This document shows positions 1 to 9,600 of a stretch of 64,000 nt of DNA, in pieces (within the stretch, counting starts at the first letter, position 1; each line of letters starts with the position of its first letter). The notes under the pieces were generated by a model. The model made no database searches. It was not told the origin of the DNA and saw nothing but the letters and a program-made list of their open reading frames with translations. Source of the stretch: Bacillus sp. FJAT-27264. Lineage in GTDB: Bacteria > Bacillota > Bacilli > Paenibacillales > Paenibacillaceae. The stretch is taken from assembly GCF_001682855.1 (NCBI RefSeq), contig NZ_MAQW01000012.1, positions 930,001 through 994,000 of the forward strand. Direction: 5' to 3'. The position numbers and the translations under genes were made by a program.

Positions 1-437
1 CAAAATTCGGCGGCTACAGCACCGATAGATGGGGTGCTCCCCGCACATTGGTCAGCGGTTTACTGTTTCATAGCATTGCCCTTATGTTGCTATCGTTGGC
101 CGGGCACTCGCCATACATCGTATTCCCTCTGCTGATGTTGTGGTCTTTCACTGCGTGGTCCACCGGCCCTACCCAGCAGTTTCATTTAATATCGCTTGCT
201 CCAGAGGCTTCCGGCATTATGCTTAGTTTGAATACCTCCGTGATTCAGCTCAGTATAGCTGCAGGTGCTGCTATTGGGGGTGTTGTCGTCGAACAGGTAT
301 CACTAAGCTCTATCAGTTGGATCGGTGCAACAGTCGTCATTCTGGGAGCTGCAACTGCAACTACCTTCTTCCGCATTTCCTACTCGCGCAAACGCCGTGA
401 GGAAATGAAATGCAACCTCGTCGAGACGTGTGCGTAA
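1..437 (+). CDS. MFS transporter, C-terminal part (5' end outside window)
   Basis: The reading frame is open from position 3 and runs off the left edge, so only about 145 C-terminal residues are visible. It starts with a GGYSTDRWG motif, the cytoplasmic loop signature (G-x-x-x-D-R-x-G) of major facilitator transporters, followed by hydrophobic helices and a basic tail ending in Cys-Ala. The piece is probably the second half of a 12-helix drug or sugar exporter of the inner membrane. Substrate cannot be told. A hairpin with a T-run follows the stop codon directly. Confidence 0.8.
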   Translation, partial: KFGGYSTDRWGAPRTLVSGLLFHSIALMLLSLAGHSPYIVFPLLMLWSFTAWSTGPTQQFHLISLAPEASGIMLSLNTSVIQLSIAAGAAIGGVVVEQVSLSSISWIGATVVILGAATATTFFRISYSRKRREEMKCNLVETCA

Positions 438-451
438 TTCTTTTTTTCCGC

Positions 452-489
452 AAAAAACAGGCCGCCGGTTTACGGTATCCTGTTTTTTT
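452..489 (+). terminator. Rho-independent terminator of the MFS gene
   Basis: Inverted repeat AAAAAACAGG / CCTGTTTTTTT with a 17-base loop, starting 14 bases after the MFS stop codon and ending in a T-run. Confidence 0.8.
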
Positions 490-613
490 GCTGTTCTATT
501 CAAAGCAGATCAGGCAGAGCTTCGATAAGCGCTGCCTCACTCAGTTGATATCGCCCGAGAAGAACGTCTGCGTAATTTTCTCTGCGCGACATTTAAAACA
601 AAAGAAAACCAAA

Positions 614-662
614 TAAAAATAAGCTTGCAAACTCCCCCAATGGTAAGTTTACAAGCTTATTT
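614..662 (-). terminator. Terminator of tRNA-Leu copy 1
   Basis: On the minus strand an AT-rich stem (AAGCTTGTAAACTT paired with AGTTTGCAAGCTT) is followed by TTTTTATTT. It lies just downstream of the tRNA 3' end. Confidence 0.75.
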
Positions 663-676
663 TATTCAAACTATGA

Positions 677-760
677 TGCGGTCGAGAGGACTCGAACCTC
701 CACAGTATTGCTACCACACGGACCTGAACCGTGCGCGTCTGCCAATTCCGCCACGACCGC
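677..760 (-). tRNA. tRNA-Leu(CAG), copy 1
   Basis: An 84-nt class II tRNA. The acceptor stem GCGGTCG pairs with CGACCGC and the discriminator base is A. The anticodon stem CACGG/CCGTG encloses the loop TTCAGGT, giving anticodon CAG, which reads CUG leucine codons. A long variable arm and a GGTTCGAGTCC T-arm are present. CCA is not encoded. The sequence is identical to the copies at 28896-28979 and 32833-32916. It has its own promoter and terminator and so is a single-gene unit. Confidence 0.97.
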
Positions 761-798
761 ATATTATGTACCGACGATCATTACCGCCTGTACATAAG

Positions 799-827
799 AC
801 TATACGCCTTTTTCAGATAGAATGCAA
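799..827 (-). promoter_or_regulatory. SigA-type promoter of tRNA-Leu copy 1, overlapping the MATE gene end
   Basis: Minus strand -35 TTGCAT (822-827), 17-bp spacer, -10 TATAGT (799-804). The -35 and part of the spacer lie inside the last codons and stop of the MATE gene that ends at 813. The spacer sequence GAAAAAGGCGTAT is shared with tRNA copy 2. Confidence 0.8.
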
Positions 828-2159
828 GGATTTTTTTATTTTTTTATTAAACGGAATAAATAACAGCAGGCCCATCACACAGGTGATCACTTCGGTAACT
901 GTCATGGACCAGATAACGCCGTGCAGTCCGAACATGGAATGTAACAGGACGATGACCGGTATATACAAAACACCTTGTGTGATGGACATAATCATCGTTG
1001 GCAGTCCTTGACCTGTGGCTTGAAATACACTAGTGAACAATCCTGTAAAACCATTAAACAATGCGGATATGAGCATCGCTACTACGATATAGGTCCCTAT
1101 TTTCAGCACCTCTAGATCATTGGAGAATAACTGTATAACCGGCTCTCTGAACAGATACACCAGGCCCACAAATAGTATCGCGATCCCGCCAATATAAAGT
1201 GCTGCATAGGTAAAACCTGCTTTGAATCTGCTAATATTTTTACTGGAATAATTATAAGCGAAGAATGGGATCAGACCTAAAAACAATCCCATGGCGAGAA
1301 ATTCCGGCACCTGAGCAATCCGTAGCGCCAGACCGAAACCGGCAACAACGCTGTCTCCATATAATATGGAATAGTTATTCAGCAAAAGTGTGCTCACAAT
1401 GAGAAAACCAGCTTGCAATAGCTCCGATACCCCGATCTTGTAGATTTCCAACTGATCCTTAATGGAAATTTTAAATGACTTCAGGAACCCTCGCAGATAT
1501 TCGCTCTTCTTTTCCAAGTAATAGATGTAATAGATCACGGACCCCGCATTGGCCAGAACCATTGCCAGCGCCGCTCCAGCTACATGCCATTTCAACACCA
1601 GAATAAATAACGGGTCAAAAATCAGACTCAGCGCCGTACTAATAAATATGCCGTACATCGACTCCTTGGAGGCCCCTTCCGACCGCACTAGCTGCTCCAA
1701 TGCAAAATTAAGAACAACGACGAATCCACCGGCAAACAGAGTCAAGACATAGGTTTTAGTATAGGCCAATGTGGCAGCATCCGCACCAAGTAATTGGACG
1801 ATGGGATTCACCAGCAGAAAAGCAAGGAGAGCAATCAGGAGGCCTGCAATAATACTGCTATAGAAAGTATAGCCAGCAATTCGCTTCCCTTTTTCCGTCT
1901 CCCTCTCCCCCGCCAAACGTGTGACAAAGGTCCCTCCACCTACGCCAAATACATTTCCAATGGCCATCAGCACGGTGAAAATCGGCAGGCCCAGGGTGAT
2001 GGCTGACAACATGCTTGTATTGTGCAGCAGGCCGATAAAATAAGCATTAATCACATTGTAAATGGTACCGACGGACATCCCGATCATCATGGGAATGGAC
2101 AAATGGGTGATCGCTTTACGCACAGGGGCAGCTTCGAGATAATATTGATTTTTCTCCAT
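813..2159 (-). CDS. MATE family multidrug efflux transporter
   Basis: About 448 residues of an inner-membrane, cation-coupled MATE exporter with two six-helix halves. Recognisable features are the GLPIFTVLMAIGNVFGVGGG segment after helix 1-2 and the second-half counterpart ending in FQATGQG. The longest frame opens at 2216, but the -10 box of a near-consensus promoter lies at 2217-2222, so that ATG would precede the transcription start. The Met at 2159 (MEKNQYY) has GAAAGAAG about 8 bases upstream and is preferred. Regulation: two direct TGTTAGAGTTC repeats flank the -10 region. The substrate is unknown. Confidence 0.88.
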   Translation of the reverse strand: MEKNQYYLEAAPVRKAITHLSIPMMIGMSVGTIYNVINAYFIGLLHNTSMLSAITLGLPIFTVLMAIGNVFGVGGGTFVTRLAGERETEKGKRIAGYTFYSSIIAGLLIALLAFLLVNPIVQLLGADAATLAYTKTYVLTLFAGGFVVVLNFALEQLVRSEGASKESMYGIFISTALSLIFDPLFILVLKWHVAGAALAMVLANAGSVIYYIYYLEKKSEYLRGFLKSFKISIKDQLEIYKIGVSELLQAGFLIVSTLLLNNYSILYGDSVVAGFGLALRIAQVPEFLAMGLFLGLIPFFAYNYSSKNISRFKAGFTYAALYIGGIAILFVGLVYLFREPVIQLFSNDLEVLKIGTYIVVAMLISALFNGFTGLFTSVFQATGQGLPTMIMSITQGVLYIPVIVLLHSMFGLHGVIWSMTVTEVITCVMGLLLFIPFNKKIKKSLHSI

Positions 2160-2192
2160 TTCGTTCGCTTCTTTCATCATAAGGTCTTTAAC

Positions 2193-2245
2193 TGTTAGAG
2201 TTCTATCTATATCCATAATATAATTGTTAGAGTTCGAATTGTCAA
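2193..2245 (-). promoter_or_regulatory. MATE promoter with paired direct-repeat operator
   Basis: Minus strand -35 TTGACA (2240-2245), 17-bp spacer, -10 TATATT (2217-2222). The 11-bp sequence TGTTAGAGTTC (plus strand) occurs at 2225-2235 inside the spacer and again at 2193-2203 just after the expected start of transcription. The spacing is 32 bp, about three helical turns, as expected for a repressor binding one DNA face. That role is inference. Confidence 0.65.
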
Positions 2246-2294
2246 TAATCTATCTATAAATGATTTTGGGCAAAAAAGTACTTCTGAGCAAATA

Positions 2295-2331
2295 AAAAGC
2301 CCGCAAACACCTCTATCGCGTGTCTACGGAC
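2295..2331 (-). terminator. Terminator of the 2357-3262 gene and its operon
   Basis: Minus strand stem CCGTAGACAC / GTGTTTGCGG (with two G-T pairs) followed by GCTTTTTATTTG. Confidence 0.7.
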
Positions 2332-2356
2332 GTCCTCCATGCCTTGCTTAATCAGA

Positions 2357-3262
2357 CTATGGATTGTTTATGCTATTGGTTTTCTCTGCTGCTTTGACAA
2401 TGAAGGTCCCTTTATAATTCTTGGCCGGAATCTCAATCTCATAAGTACCAGGCTGAGGATTACTGAGCACAAAGATATTCTGCCCCTCTTTTAGATCAGT
2501 GTTAAAATTCAAGTCCTTGGAGACGAGAGTTAACCCGGTTCCTACAGACCCTTTGACATTTACTATGGCCTTGATCATTTTGGCGGCGATGAATTCAGTA
2601 GTCTTAGGAGTAATCCCCGCTTCTGATACCTCGATCGTAGCCACCTGCATATCGTTCTCCTCATCAAATACTGCGGTCTGCGTTAAGGGCTGACCAATGG
2701 AGCCTACAGCAATTCGGTCATATTGTAGAAGCAGGCCTCCCACAACAATGATCGTCGCTGCTGCTAGTAGAATGGTGCTTGTATAGGTAGGCTTACCTGC
2801 TGTTTTCTTTGCTGTATTTGCTTTCTTCGCTTTCGGACGCGGCTTGCTAATCCATGCATCGCCAATTTTTTGCACGAGGAAGGCACATAGAATGAACAGA
2901 ACGACCCCAGATAAAACAATTCGTCCTGAAGTAAAGAATAAACTTCCTAGCACAGTCCCTAGTGTACCTCCAATGGTACCAGAGAGGATGCTATTAGATA
3001 CTGATTGCCAGCCAAAGGGGAACCCTAGCGCCGCTCCTGCAACAGCAGACAGTAATGCGCAGACTAGTATGGACAAACCCAGTCCTAAATCAAAGGTTTG
3101 GGCCCCCATAACCCCGGTTGCAAGTCCTGCAAGAAGAGTAAACAGTGAGGCTAGCAGCATACCGCTCTTCCCAGTCAGCCCGCTCTTTCTTTGCACCAAA
3201 AAATAAACATGGTAAATCGTAATCAGCAGAATCAATACAAGACCGCCTGTATTCAGCAGCAT
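2357..3262 (-). CDS. Membrane protein with C-terminal cupredoxin-like domain
   Basis: 301 residues. Five to six hydrophobic segments fill residues 1-140. A Lys/Ala-rich linker (about 143-158) and a further membrane helix (about 163-182) lead to a soluble C-terminal half ending in a beta-rich segment (about 210-290). That segment resembles the cupredoxin-like domain of EfeO-type proteins, with motifs such as ITPKTTEFIA and QPGTYEIEIP. No Cys or clustered His copper ligands are visible, so metal binding by this domain is doubtful. GGAGTG lies 8 bases before the ATG. It is the last gene of the leftward cluster, 42 bases after the TIGR03943-like gene. A supporting role in the neighbouring permease system is inference. 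Confidence 0.6.
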   Translation of the reverse strand: MLLNTGGLVLILLITIYHVYFLVQRKSGLTGKSGMLLASLFTLLAGLATGVMGAQTFDLGLGLSILVCALLSAVAGAALGFPFGWQSVSNSILSGTIGGTLGTVLGSLFFTSGRIVLSGVVLFILCAFLVQKIGDAWISKPRPKAKKANTAKKTAGKPTYTSTILLAAATIIVVGGLLLQYDRIAVGSIGQPLTQTAVFDEENDMQVATIEVSEAGITPKTTEFIAAKMIKAIVNVKGSVGTGLTLVSKDLNFNTDLKEGQNIFVLSNPQPGTYEIEIPAKNYKGTFIVKAAEKTNSINNP

Positions 3263-3304
3263 AACACATTCACTCCATCTTTAATCTATTCTTGCACTAT
3301 AGGC

Positions 3305-4261
3305 TCACAGCTTAGAGGCAAAATCCCAGTCTGGATAAATATAAGGAATTTCCGGTCCAGTTGAAGGGGTAATATCCGTGACCATGATTTTAATTTCAGT
3401 CTGGCCATGATGAGTTGTCTTATCAATGGTTCCTGTGAGTTCCACCCATGTGTCATTAGCAAAACTGCTCGCGTCCGCACTCTCGGCAACAATCCCGTAA
3501 GGAGTAATATCCGCAATACAATGCGTCATAGCCATTCTATTGATAATAAACTGGTTCCCTTGTAACTCATCTTCCCGAGAGATAAAGCCTTTGATCTTAA
3601 TCGTCTTGCCTTCAAAGTTATCTGCAAAGGAATTCAGCGCTTGCAGCCTCTCAATAAACCACTGATCCTTCATCTCAATGATATCTTGCTGATACAAGAG
3701 CATCCCTAGCTTGGCATAATCCCGATTGTACTTGTCCGATATAAACCGTTCTTTTAGTTCCGTAGATTCCGTTCCGACAAGCCCAGCCAGATCCTCAGGG
3801 ATACTATTGCTGCTGGCTGCTGTTCCTCCTAGTTGAAAACCGCCCTTAGTAAGGGAGCCGGCAAAAGCCTGACTAGGCAGAAATGCGCCCAGCGTTAGCG
3901 GCAAAATGAATAAACCATACATAATCACATTCTTCAAAAGTGATTTGGAAGGCTCATGGCTGTGCCCATGATCATGACTATGATCGTGGCCATGATCGTG
4001 GCCATGATCGTGGCCATGGTCATGACCATGATCGCAACTGCAAGCAATCACAGGCTGAGTACGAGAGCGGATTAGAACGTAAAGTTGAAACAGGGTGAAC
4101 AGGAATAGACCCGCAGCAGCGAGCTCCGTGTATTTTACCAGATGTGGTGCGATATACAGCAGAATTTCACCCGTGAGAGCCAGATAAATCATATAACCGG
4201 TGAATCCCATAAGGATAAGCAGTTTTAATGAATCATGTACCAACATGCGTGTTTTTCCCAT
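3305..4261 (-). CDS. TIGR03943-type permease partner with His/Asp-rich loop
   Basis: 318 residues. There are two membrane helices near the N terminus (about 10-35 and 42-62), then a cytoplasmic or surface loop (about 78-105) that is almost entirely His, Asp and Gly in HDHG repeats. A third helix follows, then a C-terminal soluble domain of about 170 residues containing FEGKTIKIKGFISRE and DITPYGIVAE. This layout matches the TIGR03943/YcgQ family, whose members sit beside a DUF318-type permease. The His-rich loop is typical of zinc, nickel or cobalt handling proteins. AAGGGG precedes the ATG. The gap to the permease gene is 15 bases, so co-translation is likely. Metal transport is inferred from context. 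Confidence 0.8.
   Translation of the reverse strand: MGKTRMLVHDSLKLLILMGFTGYMIYLALTGEILLYIAPHLVKYTELAAAGLFLFTLFQLYVLIRSRTQPVIACSCDHGHDHGHDHGHDHGHDHSHDHGHSHEPSKSLLKNVIMYGLFILPLTLGAFLPSQAFAGSLTKGGFQLGGTAASSNSIPEDLAGLVGTESTELKERFISDKYNRDYAKLGMLLYQQDIIEMKDQWFIERLQALNSFADNFEGKTIKIKGFISREDELQGNQFIINRMAMTHCIADITPYGIVAESADASSFANDTWVELTGTIDKTTHHGQTEIKIMVTDITPSTGPEIPYIYPDWDFASKL
3963..4035 (-). repeat. 12-bp tandem repeat encoding the His-rich loop
   Basis: The plus strand repeats catgatcgtggc several times in a row, degenerating at the edges. Each unit encodes His-Asp-His-Gly on the minus strand. The unit is a multiple of three, so the loop length can vary without a frameshift. Confidence 0.8.
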
Positions 4262-4276
4262 TTCGGATTCCCCTTC

Positions 4277-5317
4277 CTATTGAAGCAGCAGCTTCTCAAG
4301 CAGCCAAGTGCCTGCATAGACGAATATAATCACCATTACGCTATACACGAAGACAAACCGGGATTTGAACACAGCTGTCATCATCAGCACACCCTTCAAA
4401 TTAAGCATTGGACCCAGCACCATAAATGCAACGAGTGCTCCCCCGGAGAAGCTAGTCGTGAACGATTGCGCCACAAATGCATCCGATGTCGAACAAAGCG
4501 ACAGTAAGAAGCCCAGTCCCATCATTAATAGATTCGCACTTCCCTGTCCATGACCTAATGCCGCCAGGCTTTCTTTGGGAACGAAGGTCTGCAGCAGACT
4601 AACCAATAAAGCGCCGAACATCAAATATTTGCCCATATCAAAAAACTCGCTGATCGAGTGGTGCATGACCTCCATCAGCCGTTTCCTAAAGGAAGGACGT
4701 GCAGCTGAAGTCTTCCCCTCCGCATGAACATGACCTCCGTGTGAGGAAGAACTACTGTGCCTCAGCTGATCCGGGTGTACGAAACGATAGACAATCAGTC
4801 CCAAGACAAGGGCCACCAGGAAAGCTAGTCCCATACGAGAATAAACAAGTTCCGGCCGGTTGCGAAATGCCGTGAATGTTGACCAGAAAACGATCGGATT
4901 CAAAATAGGCCCTACCGCAATAAAAGTAGCCGCGACATATAACGGCATTCCTTTCTGAATTAAACGACGAACCGCAGGGACCATCCCGCATTCGCAAATG
5001 GGAAAAATGATACCGATCACGCTGGCTGTGATAATTCCTAGCACTGGATTGCGGGGAATCATTCGTTTAATGGTCCCCTCTGATACAAAAACCTCCAGCA
5101 ACGCTGAAATAATCACCCCGATGAGAATAAATGGGATCGCTTCGATAATAATGCTGACAAACATCATTTTAAATAACTGTAGCTTGGCATTTTGCAGCAG
5201 CGCTCCAGGTTCTTGAGTAGAAAAAAAGTATAGAATGAGCATCGTCACCAATGAGAGTCCCAGCACGATGTAACTATTCCACTTGGATGACTTATTTCGC
5301 ATTACCGTCTCTTGCAC
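4277..5317 (-). CDS. Permease of the DUF318/YcgR type
   Basis: 346 residues with eight or so membrane helices. The diagnostic features are the GIIFPICECGMVPAVRRLI segment (conserved CECG and R-R pair), AVGPILNPIVFWST, and the second-half LCSTSDAFVAQS. These match the predicted permease family (DUF318) that includes B. subtilis YcgR. A short His-containing loop (HSSSSSHGGHVH) lies near residue 190. GTG at 5317 is favoured as start because AGGTG sits 8 bases upstream. The gene is paired with the TIGR03943-like partner downstream. Transport of a metal or small inorganic ligand is plausible but unproven. Confidence 0.8.
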   Translation of the reverse strand: MQETVMRNKSSKWNSYIVLGLSLVTMLILYFFSTQEPGALLQNAKLQLFKMMFVSIIIEAIPFILIGVIISALLEVFVSEGTIKRMIPRNPVLGIITASVIGIIFPICECGMVPAVRRLIQKGMPLYVAATFIAVGPILNPIVFWSTFTAFRNRPELVYSRMGLAFLVALVLGLIVYRFVHPDQLRHSSSSSHGGHVHAEGKTSAARPSFRKRLMEVMHHSISEFFDMGKYLMFGALLVSLLQTFVPKESLAALGHGQGSANLLMMGLGFLLSLCSTSDAFVAQSFTTSFSGGALVAFMVLGPMLNLKGVLMMTAVFKSRFVFVYSVMVIIFVYAGTWLLEKLLLQ

Positions 5318-5345
5318 TTTAGCTTCACCTTTTTTCGTTCATGAA

Positions 5346-6539
5346 TTAGAAGAACAAGCGTTGAACCAGCCAAATACCACCAAGCGCAAAAGCCAGTGTT
5401 GAGCATCCCAGTACCGCCCGTCTCGAATATTTCCAACGATGCAGTAGGGCCAGAAGTGGTAAAAGGATAGCCACCAAAATAAGTTGAACGGTCTCAATGC
5501 CAAGGTTGAAGCTAACTAGATCAACGGCAAGCTCACTTTTTACAAGGTCCATTTCTTTAAGAATATCAGCAAAGCCCATCCCGTGAATCAATCCGAACAG
5601 GAAGGTTAATACCCAGCGGTAGCTCACACGCTCACGGACCATGTTATCAATCGCAACAAAACAAATGCTAAGCGCGATCGCAGGCTCCACAATGATAGAA
5701 GGAACATTGATGATGCCAAGCACGGTCAAGGTTAAAGTAATACTGTGGGCAACTGTAAAGGCTGTGATCATCGCTGCATACTGCTTGAAGGTTTGTCTGG
5801 CGATCAGTAGCGAGAATAGGAACAATAAATGATCATAACCAGACAAGATATGGTTCATCCCCAGCTTGAAAAACGATACCCAACCAGAAACTGACTGCTC
5901 AGCATCTTCGTCTGTCGTTTGTGTTGCTGAGGATGAATTGTCGAGAGCACTAGACTGTACCTGTTCGCCATCCTGCTGCAAGCTTGCATATTCTGTGTCC
6001 GTGAGCTGCATTGCCCATACGCGGCTGCTGCCGGATAAAGCTGCGGTGCTCTTTTGTTGACCATAATTGATCGTGATCAGATCCACATAGTTCTCAGTAG
6101 CCTTATTATTCATGTACAACCGATCCGTCAAAGATATGGACTGGGCCGGCGACACGGGTGGAAATTTTAATTTGATGATGGCTTTAGTGGCATCACCTTT
6201 ACGATCCATGACCACGCTTTCCACTTGTGTCCAAGCCTGTGGCTCGTTATTTATTTTCAAAGTGATATCCTGCTCAAGGAGCTTGAGAAATTGATCTTTG
6301 ATAGCTTCGAATTCCTGTTCATCCAGCATTCCGTTTTGATCTGTATCGCCACCAGCCAGTTCGATCACGGACAGTTCATCAATTGAATAAGTCATTTCAG
6401 TATAAGACTTGGTCAGATTAAGCGTTGTGTAGCTGGCACTATACGCATGTGCATCGGCTTGCTGATTAAAGGGAAGTATTAGCAGTAATATTAATGCAAA
6501 ACAGATGAATAATTGACGTACTCTTTGAAGCCTGGGCAT
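5346..6539 (-). CDS. HupE/UreJ-like permease with N-terminal extracytoplasmic domain
   Basis: 397 residues. A signal peptide (1-30, ending near ADAHA) is followed by an extracytoplasmic domain of about 180 residues. That domain includes an EF-hand-like loop, DTDQNGMLDEQEFE, at about residue 75. The C-terminal 190 residues hold six or so helices with HupE/UreJ_2 motifs: NHILSGYDHLLFL, FTVAHSITLTL and GLIHGMGFADIL, all His-containing. The family is thought to move nickel or cobalt; the substrate here is unknown. GAGGAGG lies 6 bases before the ATG. It follows the giant surface protein gene after an intergenic hairpin, and it heads the permease genes. Confidence 0.8.
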   Translation of the reverse strand: MPRLQRVRQLFICFALILLLILPFNQQADAHAYSASYTTLNLTKSYTEMTYSIDELSVIELAGGDTDQNGMLDEQEFEAIKDQFLKLLEQDITLKINNEPQAWTQVESVVMDRKGDATKAIIKLKFPPVSPAQSISLTDRLYMNNKATENYVDLITINYGQQKSTAALSGSSRVWAMQLTDTEYASLQQDGEQVQSSALDNSSSATQTTDEDAEQSVSGWVSFFKLGMNHILSGYDHLLFLFSLLIARQTFKQYAAMITAFTVAHSITLTLTVLGIINVPSIIVEPAIALSICFVAIDNMVRERVSYRWVLTFLFGLIHGMGFADILKEMDLVKSELAVDLVSFNLGIETVQLILVAILLPLLALLHRWKYSRRAVLGCSTLAFALGGIWLVQRLFF

Positions 6540-6554
6540 GATTTTCCTCCTCTT

Positions 6555-6592
6555 AAATAAACAGGATGCCTTTCAAAAGAAGGGCATCCTGC
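6555..6592 (-). terminator. Intra-cluster terminator between the surface protein and hupE-like genes
   Basis: Minus strand stem CAGGATGCC / GGCATCCTG followed by TTTATTT. It may lower expression of the permease genes relative to the surface protein, or separate two units. Confidence 0.7.
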
Positions 6593-6616
6593 TTTCCATC
6601 CTGTGCCTTTATGATG

Positions 6617-9600
6617 TTAGTTGTTCAACAGATTATAGATGACCTGCGCTGCTTCGGCACGGGTTGTGATTCCTTTCGGATCAAACTTGCCAGCCGCGCG
6701 TCCTTGAATCAGCTTGTTCGCTGAGGCCGCATTAACAAATGGTAAGGCCCAAGCAGAGATTTTAGCCTCGTCGGTAAATGAAGTAGGATTATTCACGGTT
6801 ACTTGACCATGAACCACTTCATATCCCCGCATCAACATGGTCACCATTTCCTCACGGGTAATTTGTGCATTGGCATCGAAGAGGGTCTGGGTCTTGCCTT
6901 GGACAATGCCCGCTTTTACAGCGATCGCTACTGCCTCGGCATACCAATCGCCGTCCTTCACATCTGTGAATGCCAAGGTTCCTTTATCCGTAAGATGGAG
7001 CGCCCGGATCAGCATCGCAGTGAATTCGGCACGAGTAACCTTACGTTCCGGCTCGAATGTGCTGTCGCTGGTTCCGTTCACCAGTTGTTTAGCTGCAAGC
7101 TCTTTAATCACGTCTGCCGCCCAATGTCCTGCTGGAACGTCCACGAATGACTTGGTATATTCCAGAACGGCATATTTACTAAAGTGAGTAAGCTTGGCTG
7201 TCATATACCCATTGGCATAAGTGCCTCCCACATACTCAATGGATCCGCCATCAGAAATATAATAGATTCCTGCCAGCTTAGGATTCGTATCTGCTGCAAC
7301 CTTAAGCTGGATCGTAATTGGCTGATCGAATTTTGACAGATTAACCGTCTGGCCGCTTGCTGTCTGAATTGAAAGAGTCAGCTCATAGATATCACTACTC
7401 AGTTTCAGGCCTGCATGGGCTGTCTGACTACTGCCGGTGATTATGTTGCCTGCTGTTTGATCGCTCAGAGGCGACAGCTTCAACGTAATCGTACTGTTTT
7501 GCTGCTCTTCTGTTGACAGCTTGCTGAACAACTGCTTCAGCAGCTCAGACGGAACAGTTAACGTAACCGCGTCAGATTTGATTTGCAACGCATTTTGCTT
7601 AATCAGATCTGCAGTATTTCCAGGAAGACTTATTTCCGTCGTTTTCGCTGGAACTTCGACGGTCGTAACCCCGTTTGAACTATTGTTTAAGCTCTCGGAG
7701 GATACTTTGTAGCTGGAGCTAGCGCCAGAACCATTGTCGACAACATTATCAGGGGTAGTGTTGCCGCCCGATCCATTCGAGCCGCTGCCATTGCTTCCTG
7801 TACCAGGGTTGCCGCCGCTGTTGTTGTCGTTATTGCCTTCACCTCCACCGGAGGTGTCCGATTTAGTCACCGTCACTTCGCTCGTTGCTTGGAATTTACC
7901 ATCCTCAGTCGTAGCTGTAATGGTTGCTGTTCCTTCTGCAATAGCAGTAACTTTACCGCTGGCATCCACGGTTGCTACGCCGGCATTGCTTGTGCTCCAC
8001 GTTACGGCTTTATTACTTGCCTTATCAGGAGTTACTGTCGCCTTAAGCTCATCGCTTTCTCCGGCTTTCAGATTCAGTGTTGCTTTATCCAGGGTCACTC
8101 CTGTTACTGGAGTATTTTCTCCACTGGAATCCTTCGGCGATACCGTTACTTCGCTTGTTGCTTCGAATTTACCATCTTCAGTCGTTACTTTGATGGTGGC
8201 TGTTCCTTCCGCAATAGCAGTAACTTTGCCGCTGGCATCCACGGTTGCTACTTTAGCGTTGCTTGTGCTCCACGTCACGGCTTTATTACTTGCTTTATCA
8301 GGAGTTACTGTCGCCTTAAGCTCATCGCTTTCTCCGGCTTTCAGATTCAGCGTTGCTTTATCCAGGGTCACTCCTGTTACTGGAGTATCTTCTCCACTGG
8401 AATCCTTCGGTGATACCGTTACTTCGCTCGTTGCTTCGAATTTACCATCTTCAGTTGTTACTTTGATGGTTGCTGTTCCTTCTGCAATAGCAGTAACTTT
8501 GCCGCTGGCATCCACGGTTGCTACGTCAGCGTTGCTTGTGCTCCACGTCACGGCTTTATTACTTGCCTTATCAGGAGTTACTGTCGCCTTAAGCTCATCG
8601 CTTTCTCCGGCTTTCAGATTCAGCGTTGCTTTATCCAGGGTCACTCCTGTTACTGGAGTATCTTCTCCACTGGAATCCTTCGGTGATACCGTTACTTCGC
8701 TCGTTGCTTCGAATTTACCATCTTCAGTTGTTACTTTGATGGTTGCTGTTCCTTCTGCAATAGCAGTAACTTTGCCGCTGGCATCCACAGTTGCTACGTC
8801 AGCGTTGCTTGTGCTCCACGTCACGGCTTTATTACTTGCCGTATCAGGAGTTACGGTCGCCTTAAGCTCATCACTTTCGCCGACTTTCAATTTCAGCGTT
8901 GCTTTATCCAGGGTTACACCCGTTACCGGAGTATCTTCTCCACTGGAATCCTTAGGTGTTACCGTTACTTCGCTCGTTGCTTCGAATTTACCATCTTCAG
9001 TTGTTACTTTGATGGTTGCTGTTCCTTCCGCAATAGCAGTAACTTTACCGCTGGCATCCACGGTTGCTACGTCAGCGTTGCTTGTGCTCCACGTTACGGT
9101 TTTATTGCTTGCCGTATCAGGAGTTACCGTAGCTTTAAGCTCGTCGCTTTCGCCAACCTTTAGGTTCAGCGTTGCTTTATCCAGGGTTACACCCGTTACT
9201 GGAGTATCCTTCGGTGTTACCATTACTTCGCTTGTTGCTTGGAATCCGCCATCTTCAGTCTTGACTGTGATGGTGGCTGTTCCTTCCGCAATAGCAGTGA
9301 CTTTACCGCTGGCACCCACAGTTGCTACTTCGCTGTTGCTTGTGCTCCAAGTTGCAGCTTTGTTGTTCGCCGTAGCAGGCTCAAATACCGCTTCAAGCTG
9401 TCCGCTCTCACCGACTTTTAAGTTCAGTGTAGCTGGTTTCACTGTCACGCCGGTTACTGGTATGTTCGTTTTGTCCACGATCAGTTCCTTCGTGTCACGA
9501 ACACGGATCCGGTCACCCTTGGAGTACTTACCACTCAAGCCCGTGGCCAGTAGCGTATCTCCAACTTTGATCGGTGCAACTTCACCAGTCTTGTTGACGA

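Noticed and set aside
625..1011. Plus-strand frame over tRNA-Leu copy 1 and the MATE gene end
   Set aside because: It overlaps the tRNA, and similar short frames appear over the other tRNA copies; shadow only.
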